DNA of 64,000 nucleotides from Amaranthus tricolor (lineage: Eukaryota; Streptophyta; Magnoliopsida; Caryophyllales; Amaranthaceae): assembly GCF_026212465.1 (NCBI RefSeq), contig NC_080059.1, positions 9,192,811 through 9,256,810 on the forward strand, given 5' to 3'. The notes under the pieces were generated by a model. The model made no database searches. It saw only the letters and a program-made list of their open reading frames with translations, and was not told the DNA's origin. Below, piece after piece: positions 24,441 to 37,846 of the stretch. The position numbers and the translations under genes were made by a program. The first letter of the stretch is position 1, and each line of letters begins with the position of its first letter.

Positions 24441-24449
24441 TATAAATAG
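24441..24449 (+). promoter_or_regulatory. TATA box of the PP2C gene
   Basis: TATAAATAG lies about 30 bp upstream of a plausible transcription start (near 24472) and of a 5'-UTR exon that ends at the AAG|GTTAGT donor at 24554. The leader intron then runs to the TTGCAG acceptor at 25266, nine bases before the ATG. Confidence 0.6.
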
Positions 24450-25275
24450 TCCGTGTTTAAATTATCCCTACAATAGCGAACAAGAGATCGAGAGAGGTTT
24501 TTCCAGAAACCCAGCGACATTCAAGCTGACAACCTTTACAGTTTCATTTCCAAGGTTAGTTTTCAGTGGCTCCTTTACTAATTAGAAGTATGAATTCTAT
24601 GATGTTTCATCGATGCTTCGATGACTGTTTTGATCAATTTCTCTCTGTCTGTACTGCTATTTATTCATTGATTACTTAGTATCTTTGTTGATATCGGAAA
24701 TCGATCCATCAGCAAAATCTTCGACAGTTTTTTGGATTTAGGGTTTATTATTTATTAGTTTTTAAATATAATTTTGTATGTGTTCTGCTTTGTTATGATA
24801 ATCTTTTCTAGAATGTTCAATTCATACTTCTATTCAACTTGGTTAATCTTGGAGTTAGTTTGCAATAGTTTTTCACAAGACCTGGTTTTGACGAAGGTCG
24901 AGTATTGCAAAATATATTTATGATTCTTTTACTTTGTCCAGTAATGATGTGCGTCATGCAATAATACAAAATAGATGTGTGAATAAAAATTGTAAAAGTA
25001 TAAATCAATGAATTAAAAGTGAGTGTGGTATAAAGTGTAAAACTGGGGAGAATTTTGGATGATGAGTCGAGGTGCTTTTTTAAATTTCAAATTCAGCGTT
25101 CAATAGCTTTCATTTGTACATTGAAGTATTTATGGAATTATTTTTTAAAATAGTCTCATAAATAGTAGTGTAAACATTTATGTGATTACTTGTTTATTAG
25201 GGATATTGTTTAGTTTAATTTTCAAAGGGCTATGATCATCCTTTACAATTGTTTTTTTGTTTGCAGCTTGACGCA

Positions 25276-28200
25276 ATGGGAACTTATCTTACTAAACCTA
25301 AAACAGAGAAGGTGTCTGAAGACGGAGAAAATCATAGAGTAAGATATGGATTGTCATCTATGCAAGGGTGGCGTTCATCCATGGAAGATGCAGTAAGTAG
25401 AAATCATTGGATTTCCTATAATCAAAGAAATGTGTTTGTCTATGGACTTGATATTTGTTAATATTTGCTTGAAACTTGAGTTTGCTAATCATGTTTTTGT
25501 ATAATAATAACTCCACTTTAGGAAGGGTAATATTAATGAACCATAATTTAGGTATGAGAATAAGAAAGTGATGTTATGAAACTGAAACTATTTACCTGGT
25601 TTCTTTGGAAAAGTCAAGAAACTAGCAAGTGTATGGATGCCTATGGAGCACTAGTAGAAGCATTATTCCATGGATTTCTTTCACAAAACAATGTTTCTAT
25701 TTCAGTTTTTATCTACACTTTCATGAGTTGACTTCTTCACCTAAGAGCTTGAAGTTACATTAGTTCCTTTCAAATTGTCCATGATATTGTTAGCTATGAT
25801 GCCTAGGAAGAGGAATTTTGCGTAGACCTTTGAGAACTATGGATTTGTTTGTGAAAATCTAAAGTTTATTAGGCTTGAATGTAAGTATGGACATCTTTGA
25901 GTTGTATTAGCTACTTTATTGAGAACCTATTTCGAATTGCTTTGATTGTTCATCTAACACCTAAAGTATATTGAATATTTATAGTTATATACTACTATCT
26001 CCATCTCACTAATATCTTCCCATATTTTTTTGACATTATTCAGCAATCAATCTTAATTTATATTTTAATCTTAATCTATAACTTAAAACATATTCAAATG
26101 AAATTTTGTTTGCTTCTTCTTTGTGTAAATTATATCAATATCAAATTTTTATTATTTTTAATCATATACAATTAAATCATATACAATTAGAGATATTAAC
26201 TATTAAAATGGTGTATTGATAAATGAGATAATGATAGTGAGATGAATGGAGTACTAATTGAAAAAGGTACTCTTCCATGAAAATCCCATCAATTGCATTT
26301 GAAGTTGCTTGAACATGGAATGCTCAAACTTTTAACCCTACCAAATCTGAATCCTTGACTTGTTGCAAATGAGGGATATAATTTTGATTCGCCCTGTAAA
26401 ATTAGGACATAGCTTCAAAATGCAGGAAGGAAGTGGAGTCTCAATTTCTTAATCCCATGACTAACCTTTCATATTCTAGGCTCTGAAAATTTTCATATGA
26501 AAATTGAATTGTCATATCTAGAGGAAGAAGGATAAAGTTTAGCTCTTTTTGTTGATGAGATTCGTGAGAGGCAACCAGAGATGACTCTTGGATCCAAACT
26601 TGAATTTGATATGTGTATCCTACTCCTAGCATCAGGGATACGTATGTTAGTTGCGAGACCATTTATCAGGTGCATGATTTGATGTAGGGGATTGGTGTTT
26701 ACGCTCTCTTTTATTTATAGTAAAGTAGTTAACCCCATTCTGTTATAGGGATCCGTTTAATCGACCCTTTTTTTAATTCTCTTTCTTTCTCATATACTTT
26801 TAAGTGCTTGCCATAGTCCTAATGAAACAACAAATGGGTCAATTAAAAAGTTGAGGAAACATTATGTATTTTCCTTGTATGATATTTAGAACAAAGAATA
26901 TTGATCCTGGGGTCTTGGTATGATTTTAAATTTATTTTGATTTCTAATCTTATATTTACCAAAAAACAAGTCACAAGATGGTATAAGACGGTCAATGACA
27001 TTGTCTTGCTCAACTTGTTTTCTTCAAGCAAGATAATTAACTTCTGCCATGCCACTTGCAAAGTAATAGCTAGTATGCTGCTTGTGAGTTGTGACGCCCA
27101 CTCAAGGTGTGATTGCCTTGGTAATTTGTGATTTCACTTTCCCCTAAAGCCTAACCTTGTCATTTAAGTGTAAAGATGAAAAAGGAGATTATTGATGGTT
27201 TAAATTTCTACTCAAAAGCCTGAGTAGCTTGAAAGGATGGAAAATTGCTTCCATTTATTGTGTGTTGTAGTTCTTGGCGTGAATCGATACAATTAACAAT
27301 GATAATTTACTTAACCTTTCCATTTCTTATTACAACTTCGCATGGTTTATATGCCTTATTACCCATTGTCCAACCAATTTTAACTTCTAAGTCACTTCCT
27401 AATCTGATATTATTTTTTTTGCACTTCCCATATTGCATGTTTGTGATGTGTAGGAATTGGGGAAAAGATTCAGTCAATAATTTTGTAGTTAAACCAAAAA
27501 CTTTGTTTGGCTTTCTTGTCCAAACTCAAACCAAATAGTAATATAACTAGTAACTGTAGCTCTTGGGTTAACCCATTTATAAACAATGCATGACACTTGT
27601 TCAGTGTTCATGTTGCTATTGACCATTTTGGATTGCGTATTAGTTTGAGGTTGGGTACGATGATGTAGTGTGCATACACTTACTACCTTGTAAACTAAAC
27701 ATTTTGTGCTAAGAGATTTCCTTTACAACCATCATCTCAATCTTGTGAAATCCTTTTAATTTTAAGCACACCAAGTAGTGAACAAAGCAATTGCACATGT
27801 GGAAAATTGATTGAAAATGGGTGCTAAAGTCCCAAATGTTTGCATACTTTGACAAAAGATCTACAATATCCAATATTGTATCAAAATTTTAGGATAGAGT
27901 AAATTTTTTTGAAGTCCGTATCTTTCCAAACTTGCTCCAAAATTGGTATTGGTTGAAGTAGCTCATTTAATGAGTTTGAATGGCTTTTTTTGTTGATAAT
28001 AGCAACACGATTGCAATGAGTACCTAGACTCATAAAACTTAAGTTTACCTTGTGTTCCCCCATAATGGGAATTCATGATACTAAAATAACTGAAATGTAA
28101 GGTCATTTTGGGTCAACATTATTTTCCCCTTATACATCAAATTTTCATCCACCTTCATAAACCCAAATTCCCTATAACTCTTAAATCTTATCTTTACTTG

Positions 28201-31200
28201 CCGTTGGCGTCTCTTTCTTAATATGTTCCCAACAAGGAAGCACCGTTCTTGCATCAATCTCAAATCTTAAGCATGAGAGGCTTATCACCCAATTTCATTC
28301 TCTAATGATTGAATTTTAGATTTGTTGGTATCTACCAACAATTAGTGCCACCAATTTTGACTAATGAGCACCTTAGTATCAACTCTTTATCGCATATAAG
28401 TTTTCAATGGGATCAGCGCCCCGAATCTTCGCTAAAATTGCAACGAGATGTTGATTCTTGATACAACCACCACCCGGTAAAGGTGGGTCAAGTGAATTTG
28501 GGCATAGATTATTGCATAATATTATTGGATTTCTCATGATTTATTTCCAAAGATGTCCCATTTATGTTGCTTTGTAACTTGTAAGGGGTATATTAAGCCA
28601 AGGTGGGTCTTGAAGCCTTGGCGCAAGGCAAAAGCGTGAGCTTTTATTAGGATTCTTTTGTTTAAAAGCTTAAAAAATAAATTTGAAGCATGTTTGGTAC
28701 TTAAAACAATAGGACATTCGTATATATTTGCATAAAAGATGTAATTTACCTGTTAATTGTGCTTAATCACTAATATAACGCAAAATGACTCGTTAGCTAT
28801 TCGAACCTACATTCTATAGCATTTTGTTATCAAAGAAGAGAAGATAAGAAAGATGAAGAATCTAGAAGAGGAGTAGAAAAAAAATAAAAGATCAACTAAA
28901 AACTCAAAAAGGGGAGAAATGTAATAAAGAAAAGAGAAAATTTAAAGAAGTGAACAAAAATTTAAGAGATGAAAGATTGAAATAAGAAAAAACTAAAAGA
29001 AAGAACATTGAAAATGAAAGCGGTCAGAAAATTTTATAGATTTTAGAGGAAGAAAAGAAAATTTGATTAATAATCTAGAAGAAGAAAATATTAAGATAAC
29101 GAATCCACAAGAAGAGTAAAAAGAAAATCAATTATACTATACAAAAGGAAGGTACCTAGTGATGGTTGAGGCACAATCCACCAAGTGTTACGACTCCAAG
29201 CGAATCTTTAATTTTTTTATTTTTTCTTTCTCACTCTTGAAAAACAAGAGCAAATCCTTTTTCCTTATCTTCCACTCTTTTTGAAAAAGACATAATTTTT
29301 TTTTTGTGTAATTGTTTTAGACATATTATTATTAAATAACATTTTCTCCCTAAAAAATATTAAAACGCGAAAAGAAAAAATGCATTGAGAAAAAAAGTGA
29401 ACAAAAGTTCGCGTCTTTCATATCTCATGGTGCGCACACTTAGAGAATCGATTTTAGTAGAGCGCACCTTGAAGGCGCGCTATTTAAAACTGTTATGGTT
29501 TTAAGTTTTCAATGTTGTGATGTGACCTTTTGCATACCTTTATTTTCAATCTCATGATGCATTACCCCCTACTCATTTCCATCTCTAGCATGGAAAATAC
29601 ACGAGCAATCTTATTGACCAAAAATTCCATCACCATTTCTTTTTTTTTTTGTATCCTTACTAAAATCAAGCTCATAAAAGATATAATTTGAGAATTTAGT
29701 AAAGCATATCCTTGATATGTCTCTCGATCATCCTTTTGAAATGTGGGAAAATTATTTCTAAATTATTGCTTGATCATTTTTTTGACTTGTAGGTGACTTA
29801 ATGGCATTGAAAATATCCTTGTATCACCCCTAGAAAATGGAGTGGCACTCTCATTTGATTTGCCATCTTCATTCCATTTAAATGGCTCGATTCTACAAGA
29901 GTCCCCTCCTTCCTTCTTCTCGCTTTTGAACATGACCTTTAACGATATCTTAGTCTTTCCTAGTGAAATACCCCTATAAAGCTTGATGGTGTTCCCATTG
30001 ACCTAGTTTTTCATGCTATTTTTGATCCTAGCTTATTTTGCTAATAAGCTCCCAAATTCACTTAAGAATTTCCCTAACACTAAAGGAACGGTATTTTGTC
30101 CATGTAATTGTATAGGCTTACCATTCGTGGAGAAACCTTAAAATTCTTTCTTTAGGATATCTAGATTTTTGTTCACCTAAAAATTGAATTATTATGAATT
30201 TTGTCGTGTTTATCACTTCATCTGTTATTACTTTGTCAATGAACCAATTTCAAAGTTTCTAAACCTTGATAAACAATTCAGACACTCTAGATTCTTCTCT
30301 ATAGCTAGTGATCAACAAGCTAAGTAACCTATGACTACAACATGGTTGTTAGTCCATTTACCATACAACAGAAACACAACTCTTTTTCTTATTATCTTGC
30401 GTCTCTTGAATTTCTCAACTAGTTGGATGGTGGCATGTTAAAATTCAAGAATTGGGTTGGGTTTACTAATGAGTTGTTAGAGGAAGGGTTAGGAACATGT
30501 ATTAACTTTTACGTGAAAAGCAAATTGAGTTATGTGATTTGGGGTTGGTTTATTGTTTGGATTTAAGGTCCCAATAAATTGATATTTATGTTGTAGCTAA
30601 ACTTGTCTCAAACCTCTTTTGGACCCCCACTTATGATTCATCTTCAGGATTAATATTTCAGTGCTCCCATAGCCTTTTGTAATGGAATGGATTTGATGTC
30701 ATTATAAGATTATAGGACTTTGTCTCAAACCTCTTTAGGGCCCACTTATGATTCATCTTCAGGATTAATATTTCAGTGCTCCCATAGCCTTTTGTAATGA
30801 AATGGATTTGGGATATCGAAGATTGCCTTTCTCATGATTTAACCGGAACCTAAGATATAATGTCTGATAAGTCTATCAACTCTAGATTCAAATCATGGGG
30901 AAAAACCATGTCGAGATCGTGATTGTGGTAATGGTCTTGAATCTTGACTTACAATGTTGTGGAAGTGACACCTTAAGAGTCACGCGTGCTACAACACGCT
31001 TCTTGGTAGCTCTTTGTGGAAGGTGTTTTAAGAACTTTCTAAGAAATATATGTACATAAATAAACCATTTTGACGTTATTTAATCATCTCATTTTTTAAC
31101 CCTTTTTTGAGAGGGGGTTGGGGTATGATGGGGATTTCTCAACAATTACCTCTACTATGAAGTGCATATTCCAATTTCGATTGCAAGGTAGAAATTTAGA

Positions 31201-34200
31201 ATAACTTGTTTTACTTGTTTACAGCATGCAGCTATTCCAGATTTGGACAGTTCTACATCTTTTTTTGCTGTTTATGATGGTCATGGAGGTAAGTTGTTAT
31301 TAGCCCCTAACTACCAACAATTATTTCTATCACAGTGAGCCACCATCACACTTTTCTTCCCTCATGATTACTATTTCCTTGCTACTTTCTCTTTTCTAGT
31401 CACTCTTATGCAACTGGGTTGCGAGAAAATAAAATGGATCCTGGAAAGGTTTGGGACTGGATGGTTAAGATATGGCTCAATGTGTAAACTAAATACTGCA
31501 GCACTGAAACTTGTTAGGAGGGTTATGTTGCAAATCACTTTTACAACACAGTAAAGGATCAGGAACCTGAATTGAATGATTTAACTGGAAGATATGATTT
31601 GCTTTCATATACACAAGGACTGAAGCTTCTCTACTGATTTAGATCCATGTATTCGTTTTTATGTGCTTCTGTTTCTGTAGATGTTGATAGCATTTTCGTC
31701 GGCCCTCCATAAATTCTTATATCCAATTGAAACAGAGAAGAAGAAGAGATTCGTTACTTGAAATGTCCATCCGTGCACTTAAATTTGAGTGGAAGAAATG
31801 CGAGGTATTTGAGGTGGGTAAATCACTGGATGAGAGTTTAATTGGTTGCTTTCTGTGAGCTCTGAAAGTTGTTGTGAAGGATGTCTCTGGCATCTGCAGT
31901 CCACCTTCAATGGGTTGTTTTATGGCATCCACATATATGTGTGTGGTACTGGTACACCTGGAGAGGCGCAGTGGAGGTTGTTGTGTTGAGAGGAAGGTCT
32001 GCTTAAAATATTGTATATCTGAGGATAAGGGTAGATGCTATCCCTCAAGAATGATTGAATCGCCCTGTTTCTTTTTTCTTTCCTACCTTTTTCCCTTCAT
32101 GATCAATATGTGACAAATTTGATTCATTTTGTTAGGACAATGATATAGGCTAGCATTCAGCCAATTGCCATCCATATAGTAGTATGCCATGAGAGCCCAT
32201 TAAGAACTGTGGAATCTAGTTCCAACAGTTGTGTTCTCTATCTATTTGTTCTTTTTTTTTCTTCCTTTCTTCCCTTTTGTCTTATTTTCTTTGTTTTTTT
32301 ATGGTTGCAAAATTTTGTGTTGAATGAAACTTTAATCTGTAAGCATGATTTGCTGGATATGAGGGTCCAGAGATCTTGCGAGAATGTACATTGTTTGTGT
32401 CATCATGGTACAACAAATGCTGTACTGTATTTGGGACACATACTGATTTTCTTTCCATGCTGATGATTTTTGTCAAATGAGTGCAAAGGTGTTTTTGTTC
32501 TTATTGGGGAGGAAAAATGGGGACTTTAGGTTGTAGGATGAACACATTCTGCAAAAGCATCTCCTATTTGTTTTCATGGCTTCTCTTCTCATTTTCCTTG
32601 GAAATTAAAATGAAATAACACAAAACTATACCCCAAAACAAATAAAAGTATGTGGGAAGAGAATGATTAAATGTCGAGGACATTTTATGCATAAATTGAT
32701 TAATAATAGAATTTTTTGTGATAGCACTAGGCCAACTTTAACTTTCTTTGGTTCTAATTACCTACATCAATGAAGGATTTAGCCAAAAGAAATTTGTTTG
32801 TTCCCAACTCTTTTTTTTCAAATACTCTTATCATTCTGAATGTAATAGAATGCTGCACAATCAATCTATCTTAGTCGAGTACTAGTCTATTCTGTAATGA
32901 ATTGCAATTCTAAAGTTTGAATCTATCATCTGCAGGAAAAGCGGTCGCTAAGTTTTGTGCGAAATTTCTTCACAAGGAGTTACTTGCTGATGAAGTGTAC
33001 TTAGCTGGAGATTTGGCGAAATCGTTTCAAAGAGCTTTTCTCAGGTTATTTTCTTACGATAAGAGTGCAGCTTAATTTTTAGAAAGATTAACCGAAATTT
33101 TCTAATTCAAAACAGCTGGCTTTTAATACATATACCACGGGCCTTAAATCACCTTACATATGTATCCTCCGTTTTTCTTAGTTGCTAAACTTGCATCGAA
33201 TTTTTTTCCATATGATCTTGTGTATTAATAATGGTGAAAAATTAAGTGTAAGTGTAATGAAATGGATTTGCCATTACAAGGCTATGTGGGGTTTATAGAG
33301 TAAATGAGTTCTCTCTCTTACTTGGCTAGTCTTTTGGGTAAGTTTTACCATTTATTCTATAACAATGGTATTAAAGTCAACTCGGAGTGGTGGCCTGGGT
33401 TAAACCTGCCGTGACCAACAAGGATCCAACTCGGAGTGGTGGCCTGGGTTAAGCCAGCCATGACTAACGTGGATGTTGGAAATTATGGGGGTTCGAATGT
33501 AATGGAATGTATTTGAGACCATTACAAGGTTATGGGACTGTGTCCCGCATCGGTTTTATGGGCAACTAATGTGGGGTTTATAGAGTAAATGAGCTCTCTG
33601 ACCTACTTGACTAGTCTTTTGGTTGAGTTTCGTATTTTGTTCTATAACATAAAGATAGTTGAACTACTACAATGGGTATTACACATGCAGGAAGTGTAGT
33701 GAGTAAACAACAAAAAACTATTTCATAATAGGGGTAGTATTTTCAGAGCATTTATGGAACAGGAAAAATGATGATGAAAACTACTACTCCAGGGCAATTT
33801 AGAGCCCTTTCAAATTACTAAAACAAAGAAAGACATATATGGTGCTCTCATGCAATAAAACTATTTATATATGAATGGTGTACTTAAAAGACGGAGGAAG
33901 TTTATATATACATGCATTATACATGTACTTAGAACCAAAATTAAAGGTGGGTTTGGGTTTGGATGTGGTTGTGGGTGATGTAAACTTATGCCATCAGCTA
34001 TACATTTGATGTGTGTACATCGTGCTCGTTCTTTTGTCAATATTTTATACCTTTGCAGAATGGATGAGATGATGTCTACCAACAAGAAGTGGAGAGAACT
34101 GCTCTGGGATGATGTACAAAAAGCTGATGATGGTCTTGATGATGAATTACTTTTGATGGGTGGTGGAAACAAGGATGAGACTGATCTAATATCAAAAGAG

Positions 34201-37031
34201 GTGGATGCATCATATACTGGACAAACTATTTATATATATATTGATAAGATTTGAAATTAAAGATTTTTCTGATTTGTTTGACTTATAAACATAACCAAAT
34301 GAATCAATGTTATACCTATTCGATGAGTCAACTACTTGGCTTTATCTTAGTGTAGGAACAATCTCAAGAAGCTCTATAAATCTATATCCTAGTTTTATGT
34401 TAGTCGCCAAGACTGAACAACCTACTAAAAACCCAGTAAAACTAACATTTGCAACCCCTTATTGATCGACCTAGACTAAGACTGACCGATTGAAAAACCG
34501 ACTCAAATGAAATTGAATTCGATATTAAACCTATTGGATAGCGGGAGTGAAGAATGACATTAATATTGGAATTTTCTAAAGTATATAACAATATTACAAT
34601 AGACAGGGATGAATGTAGGAGATAACGATGATCACTAGAATTGATGTTTGTAGTTGTAGATTAGTACTAGCTAGGGATTAAGGCTCTGGCATTTTTTTAT
34701 CATGAAGTTTAAATGCCATGCAATGATATGCTGAACATCTTTTAGCTATTATGGTTTTCTCAAACCCGTATAAATTACAATCTAAGCTATTGGTTTGAAC
34801 TTCTTTTGTTACAATATAAGCAATTTGTATGAATATTTTTTTTGGGTATCTGATTGTCAGTTTTTTGATTCATCAATCAGGATCCTGATTCTGATTCGGA
34901 CGAACCATCTTCTGGATGCACAGCATGTGCTGTAATAATTCGAGATAACATGTTGGTCGTTGCTAATGCTGGTGACTCTCGCTGTGTAATTTCAAAGGGT
35001 GGTCAAGTAATTCTCATTCTTTCACTGCTTTGTCTCTTTTTGTGTGTGGAAAGCATATGCACATGGATGTGACAACTTTTTTCTATTGAACTACTCATGA
35101 AATGATTGTTTGTAGCTTCTTTTTTCTTTAATATAATGTTTGTTGCTGCTTAATGCATTCTTGGTCGGGAAGTTTATTGCCTTCATTTTAAGTATAGTTT
35201 TTAACTGCTGCTGATATTTTTGGGTGTTTGGATTGTCCTTTTAGTCTTTTTTTGGGAGTTAAGGGGTATATGTATATAATTTCATTGCAGGGTATACCTG
35301 GTCCATTAGTTAAGTTGTCACTTACGAAAATTTTAATGTTATTTTGATCAAGTTTATGTACCTTGCGCAAGGATTCATATTACTTATTCTCTTGCTGCTA
35401 CGATTCAATGATTCATACAGGCTTATGATGTATCCAAGGATCACAAACCTGAACTTGAGGCTGAGCAAGAAAGGATTTTGAGAGCTGGAGGCTTTATCCA
35501 CGGTGGAAGGATAAATGGTTCTCTAAATTTGACAAGAGCCATTGGTAATTAGCTTATTCGTTGGAGCTATTTGTCCTTTGGAAAGCTGTCGGCATTTTTG
35601 TTGTTTTGCTTTTTGGGGCACGAGTAACCCTATTTTGTGCAGGAGACATGGAGTTCAAGCGTAATAAACTGTTGCCAGCAGAAGAGCAAATAGTGACTGC
35701 AAATCCAGACATAAGCATTGTATGTTAATGTTTCATGACCAAGTTACTTAAAATCTTGTATATAGTTTGGCTTTGGCTTTGGCTTTGGCTAGAGAGGAAT
35801 TTAGTGTGTCAAGAACTGATATCATAAACTATTTTCTAGTTAAATTGAGGGTTTATGGCTTGCTTTAAGGGAAGTGCGATGTTTTACCTGTTGAGGAACC
35901 GTTTCCGGGCTATGCAATTCTTGATTTCTTTTTTTCCTCATCTTCAGGTGGATCTCTCTGAAGATACAGAGTTTATTGTGCTGGCCTGTGATGGAATTTG
36001 GTATGTGCTTTGTGCTTGGATCTTTTATAGACCTTTATTAACATTTATAGTAAAAGTTGATAGTGTTTTGTTCTCTACATAGGATAATTGTTTTAGATTT
36101 CTTTTTGGTAAGATTTGGAAAGTACCTGTGCACAGGGAATACTGAAGCAATTGAGTTTCTAATGCTCAATTAGCAGTCCTCTGAACATCGTTTAGCCGGA
36201 TTGTAGTGCTAATATGGGTTATTGCCTGTTGTCTTATATAATTGTGGCAGCTTTGGTGCACAGGCACACAATGCATACTGTGTGTCACAGATTGTTATTC
36301 TGTTTGTTTTTAATATCTTTGCTTAGAACTGCACCACTAATGATAATTAATAGACTTCTGATTGTTATTCTTGAGCCGAGGGACTCTTTGACCGCACTCT
36401 CCTTTATGGGTATGAGTTGCCGTCTTTCTTCCCTCCTCAGACCTCGATCATAGTTTTTCTATGAACGGGATACACTGGCTATGATGATGATGAGACTTTT
36501 GATTTATCTAAATTATTTGCTTACATTCATGAAATTGAATTACATTTACGGACTAGTTTGTTACTTACAATATTATTCTTGAATTTTGTAGGGACTGCAT
36601 GTCAAGCCAAGAAGTGCTAGATTTTGTACACGAACAATTAAAATCGGTAAGACGGTCAACATCATTTCATTATCCTAACGTCATTTAGTGATGATAAATA
36701 AGACTCTTAGTAACAAACGTCATTTGCGCCTTCACAAAAATAAATTATAATTGAAACCAAAATTTTTTGGCCAATCGAAATAAGGGACCAAAAATGTGTG
36801 CTCCATCCTTGTACTTAACTGCTACTGTTTGTACTCATGCAGCAAACTAAACTTTCGGCCATATGTGAACGGATAATGGATAAATGCCTGGCGCCTTCGG
36901 TTGGTGGTGAAGGTTGCGATAATATGACCATAATATTGATTCAGTTGAAGAAACAAGCAACCTCGAGTTCTGGCACTAGGGATGAACATTCTATTTCTGA
37001 TAAGCCACAAGAAAATAGTTCGAAGAAATGA
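25276..37031 (+). CDS. PP2C-type Ser/Thr phosphatase (PP2C21/PP2C60-like)
   Basis: Metal-dependent protein phosphatase. Coding exons: 25276-25392, 31225-31288, 32936-33044, 34059-34200, 34881-35006, 35421-35544, 35643-35719, 35948-36000, 36592-36646, 36843-37031; 1056 bp, 351 aa. Motifs in order: [17 protein letters not shown] (Glu37/Asp38), [10 protein letters not shown] with metal-ligand Asp57/Gly58, [46 protein letters not shown] (Asp268) and [12 protein letters not shown] (Asp315). All core metal-binding residues are present. The MGTYLT start fits an N-myristoylation site (Gly2, Thr6), suggesting membrane association. The acidic insert after [14 protein letters not shown] is shorter than I recall for the Arabidopsis relatives, and its exon ends at a weak donor (GAG|GTGGAT). 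A non-coding 5'-UTR exon precedes it. Intron 1 (5.8 kb) holds transposon remnants; intron 3 holds a TRIM. Confidence 0.92.
25995..26251. mobile_element. Stowaway-type MITE (257 bp) in PP2C intron 1
   Basis: Flanked by TA on both sides. The left end CTATCTCCATCTCACTAAT is the inverse of the right end GATAGTGAGATGAATGGAG. The internal block AATCTATAACTTAAAACAT is shared with the elements at 45726 and 46532, so all three belong to one family. Confidence 0.75.
27890..28460 (-). mobile_element. Degraded Ty3/gypsy integrase fragment
   Basis: On the minus strand, frames interrupted by stops spell [20 protein letters not shown], matching the GLLQPLPIPxQVWxD segment after the zinc finger of plant gypsy integrases. 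A PIMGEH-like block upstream corresponds to the usual GGHSG region. It is a relic inside PP2C intron 1, antisense to the gene. Its limits are uncertain. Confidence 0.55.
30602..30830. repeat. Tandem duplication, unit 117 bp, in PP2C intron 1
   Basis: Copies begin at about 30602 and 30719 (TTGTCTCAAACCTCTTT) and run through TCTTCAGGATTAATATTTCA to TTTTGTAATGRAATGGATTTG with a few differences. The TGTAATGGAATGGATTTG part and the following TATAGGACTTTGTCTC resemble the TRIM LTR at 33490-33550. Confidence 0.85.
33232..33649 (+). mobile_element. TRIM (terminal-repeat retrotransposon in miniature)
   Basis: The right LTR, 33474-33649 (176 bp), runs TGTTGGAAATT ... TTCTATAACA. The left LTR, 33232-33364, shares TGTAATGRAATG, CCATTACAAGG, TGGGGTTTATAGAGTAAATG and the TTCTATAACA end, but lacks a middle block around GTCCCGCATCGG. 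One base after the left LTR is TGGTATTAAAGTC, a degenerate initiator-Met primer-binding site (usual TGGTATCAGAGCC). The 95-bp interior has two copies, 49 bp apart, of AACTCGGAGTGGTGGCCTGG. No coding capacity. Flanks give no clean target duplication. Located in PP2C intron 3. Confidence 0.75.
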
Positions 37032-37846
37032 ATTGATTTTGTAGATTTTATGTTCCCCTTACTGTATTTCCTGTGCATATTGTCTTTTTCAAGTTCGGAG
37101 TTGCATAGTAATTACAGGTTTTGATCTTTGAATGTTTGAACATATTGTACTTATTTTCTAGTTGTTGATACATAGAGAAATTGGGTGCATTTAAAAAGAT
37201 TTTAAAATGGCAAGTACTTATCATTGGTACATATCAAACACCAAGCTTATTAAGCAAACATTATGTTTAGATAGCAAAATAAAAAAAAATGAAGTGACGG
37301 GGAAGAAGGGGAGGGGTAAGGAGGGAGGGTAAACCGTATTTGTTGAGAATCGAGGGGAAGGGAAAAGAAAAAAAAAGTATTTTGCTCTAAATTTTTTTTC
37401 TTTTAATATTATATTTGAATAGCAGTTTTGAAGAGAAAAGAAAGGAAGAGAAGAAATAGAAAGGGAAAAAGAAATGGATTACAAGGAGGAAATGACAAAT
37501 GAGACTTTGGCAAAGCGCAATTCTTTGTTTGTTTTAAGAGGAGTGGGATAGAGAATGAGATTAAAAAATGAGAAAATCCTCAAGAAAAATATTTTGGGGG
37601 AGGATGGGTATTTTAGTTGAGACTTTTATTTTTGTATCTTTCAACCAAGTCACTAACATGACAAATAAGGGATAAGATTTTTTAATCTTAAAAGTCTCAT
37701 AAGTCCTATTTTCTTGTGTCAAACATCCCATGAAAGGCAATAAATTCTTATAGATTACAAACAAATCACAAATGAAGAGTGATGAATAAATAGTGTCATT
37801 TTTCTAATATTACAAGTAATTTAAAATGGAAGAAGTACAATAAATA

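Larger units (their letters stand above)
26252..31224. other. Rest of PP2C intron 1
   Basis: Mostly AT-rich intron. It contains the gypsy integrase remnant (27890-28460) and further minus-strand sequence to about 30300 with short coding-like blocks but no identified domain. At about 28600-28660 and 29400-29510 there are GGCGCAAGGC and GAAGGCGCGC motifs, perhaps of an unclassified repeat. The 117-bp duplication is at 30602-30830. No intact gene is visible. Confidence 0.55.

Noticed and set aside
31874..32463. Two plus-strand frames of about 80 aa in a PP2C intron
   Set aside because: Intronic, no splice logic linking them and no recognisable domain; PP2C coding is complete without them.
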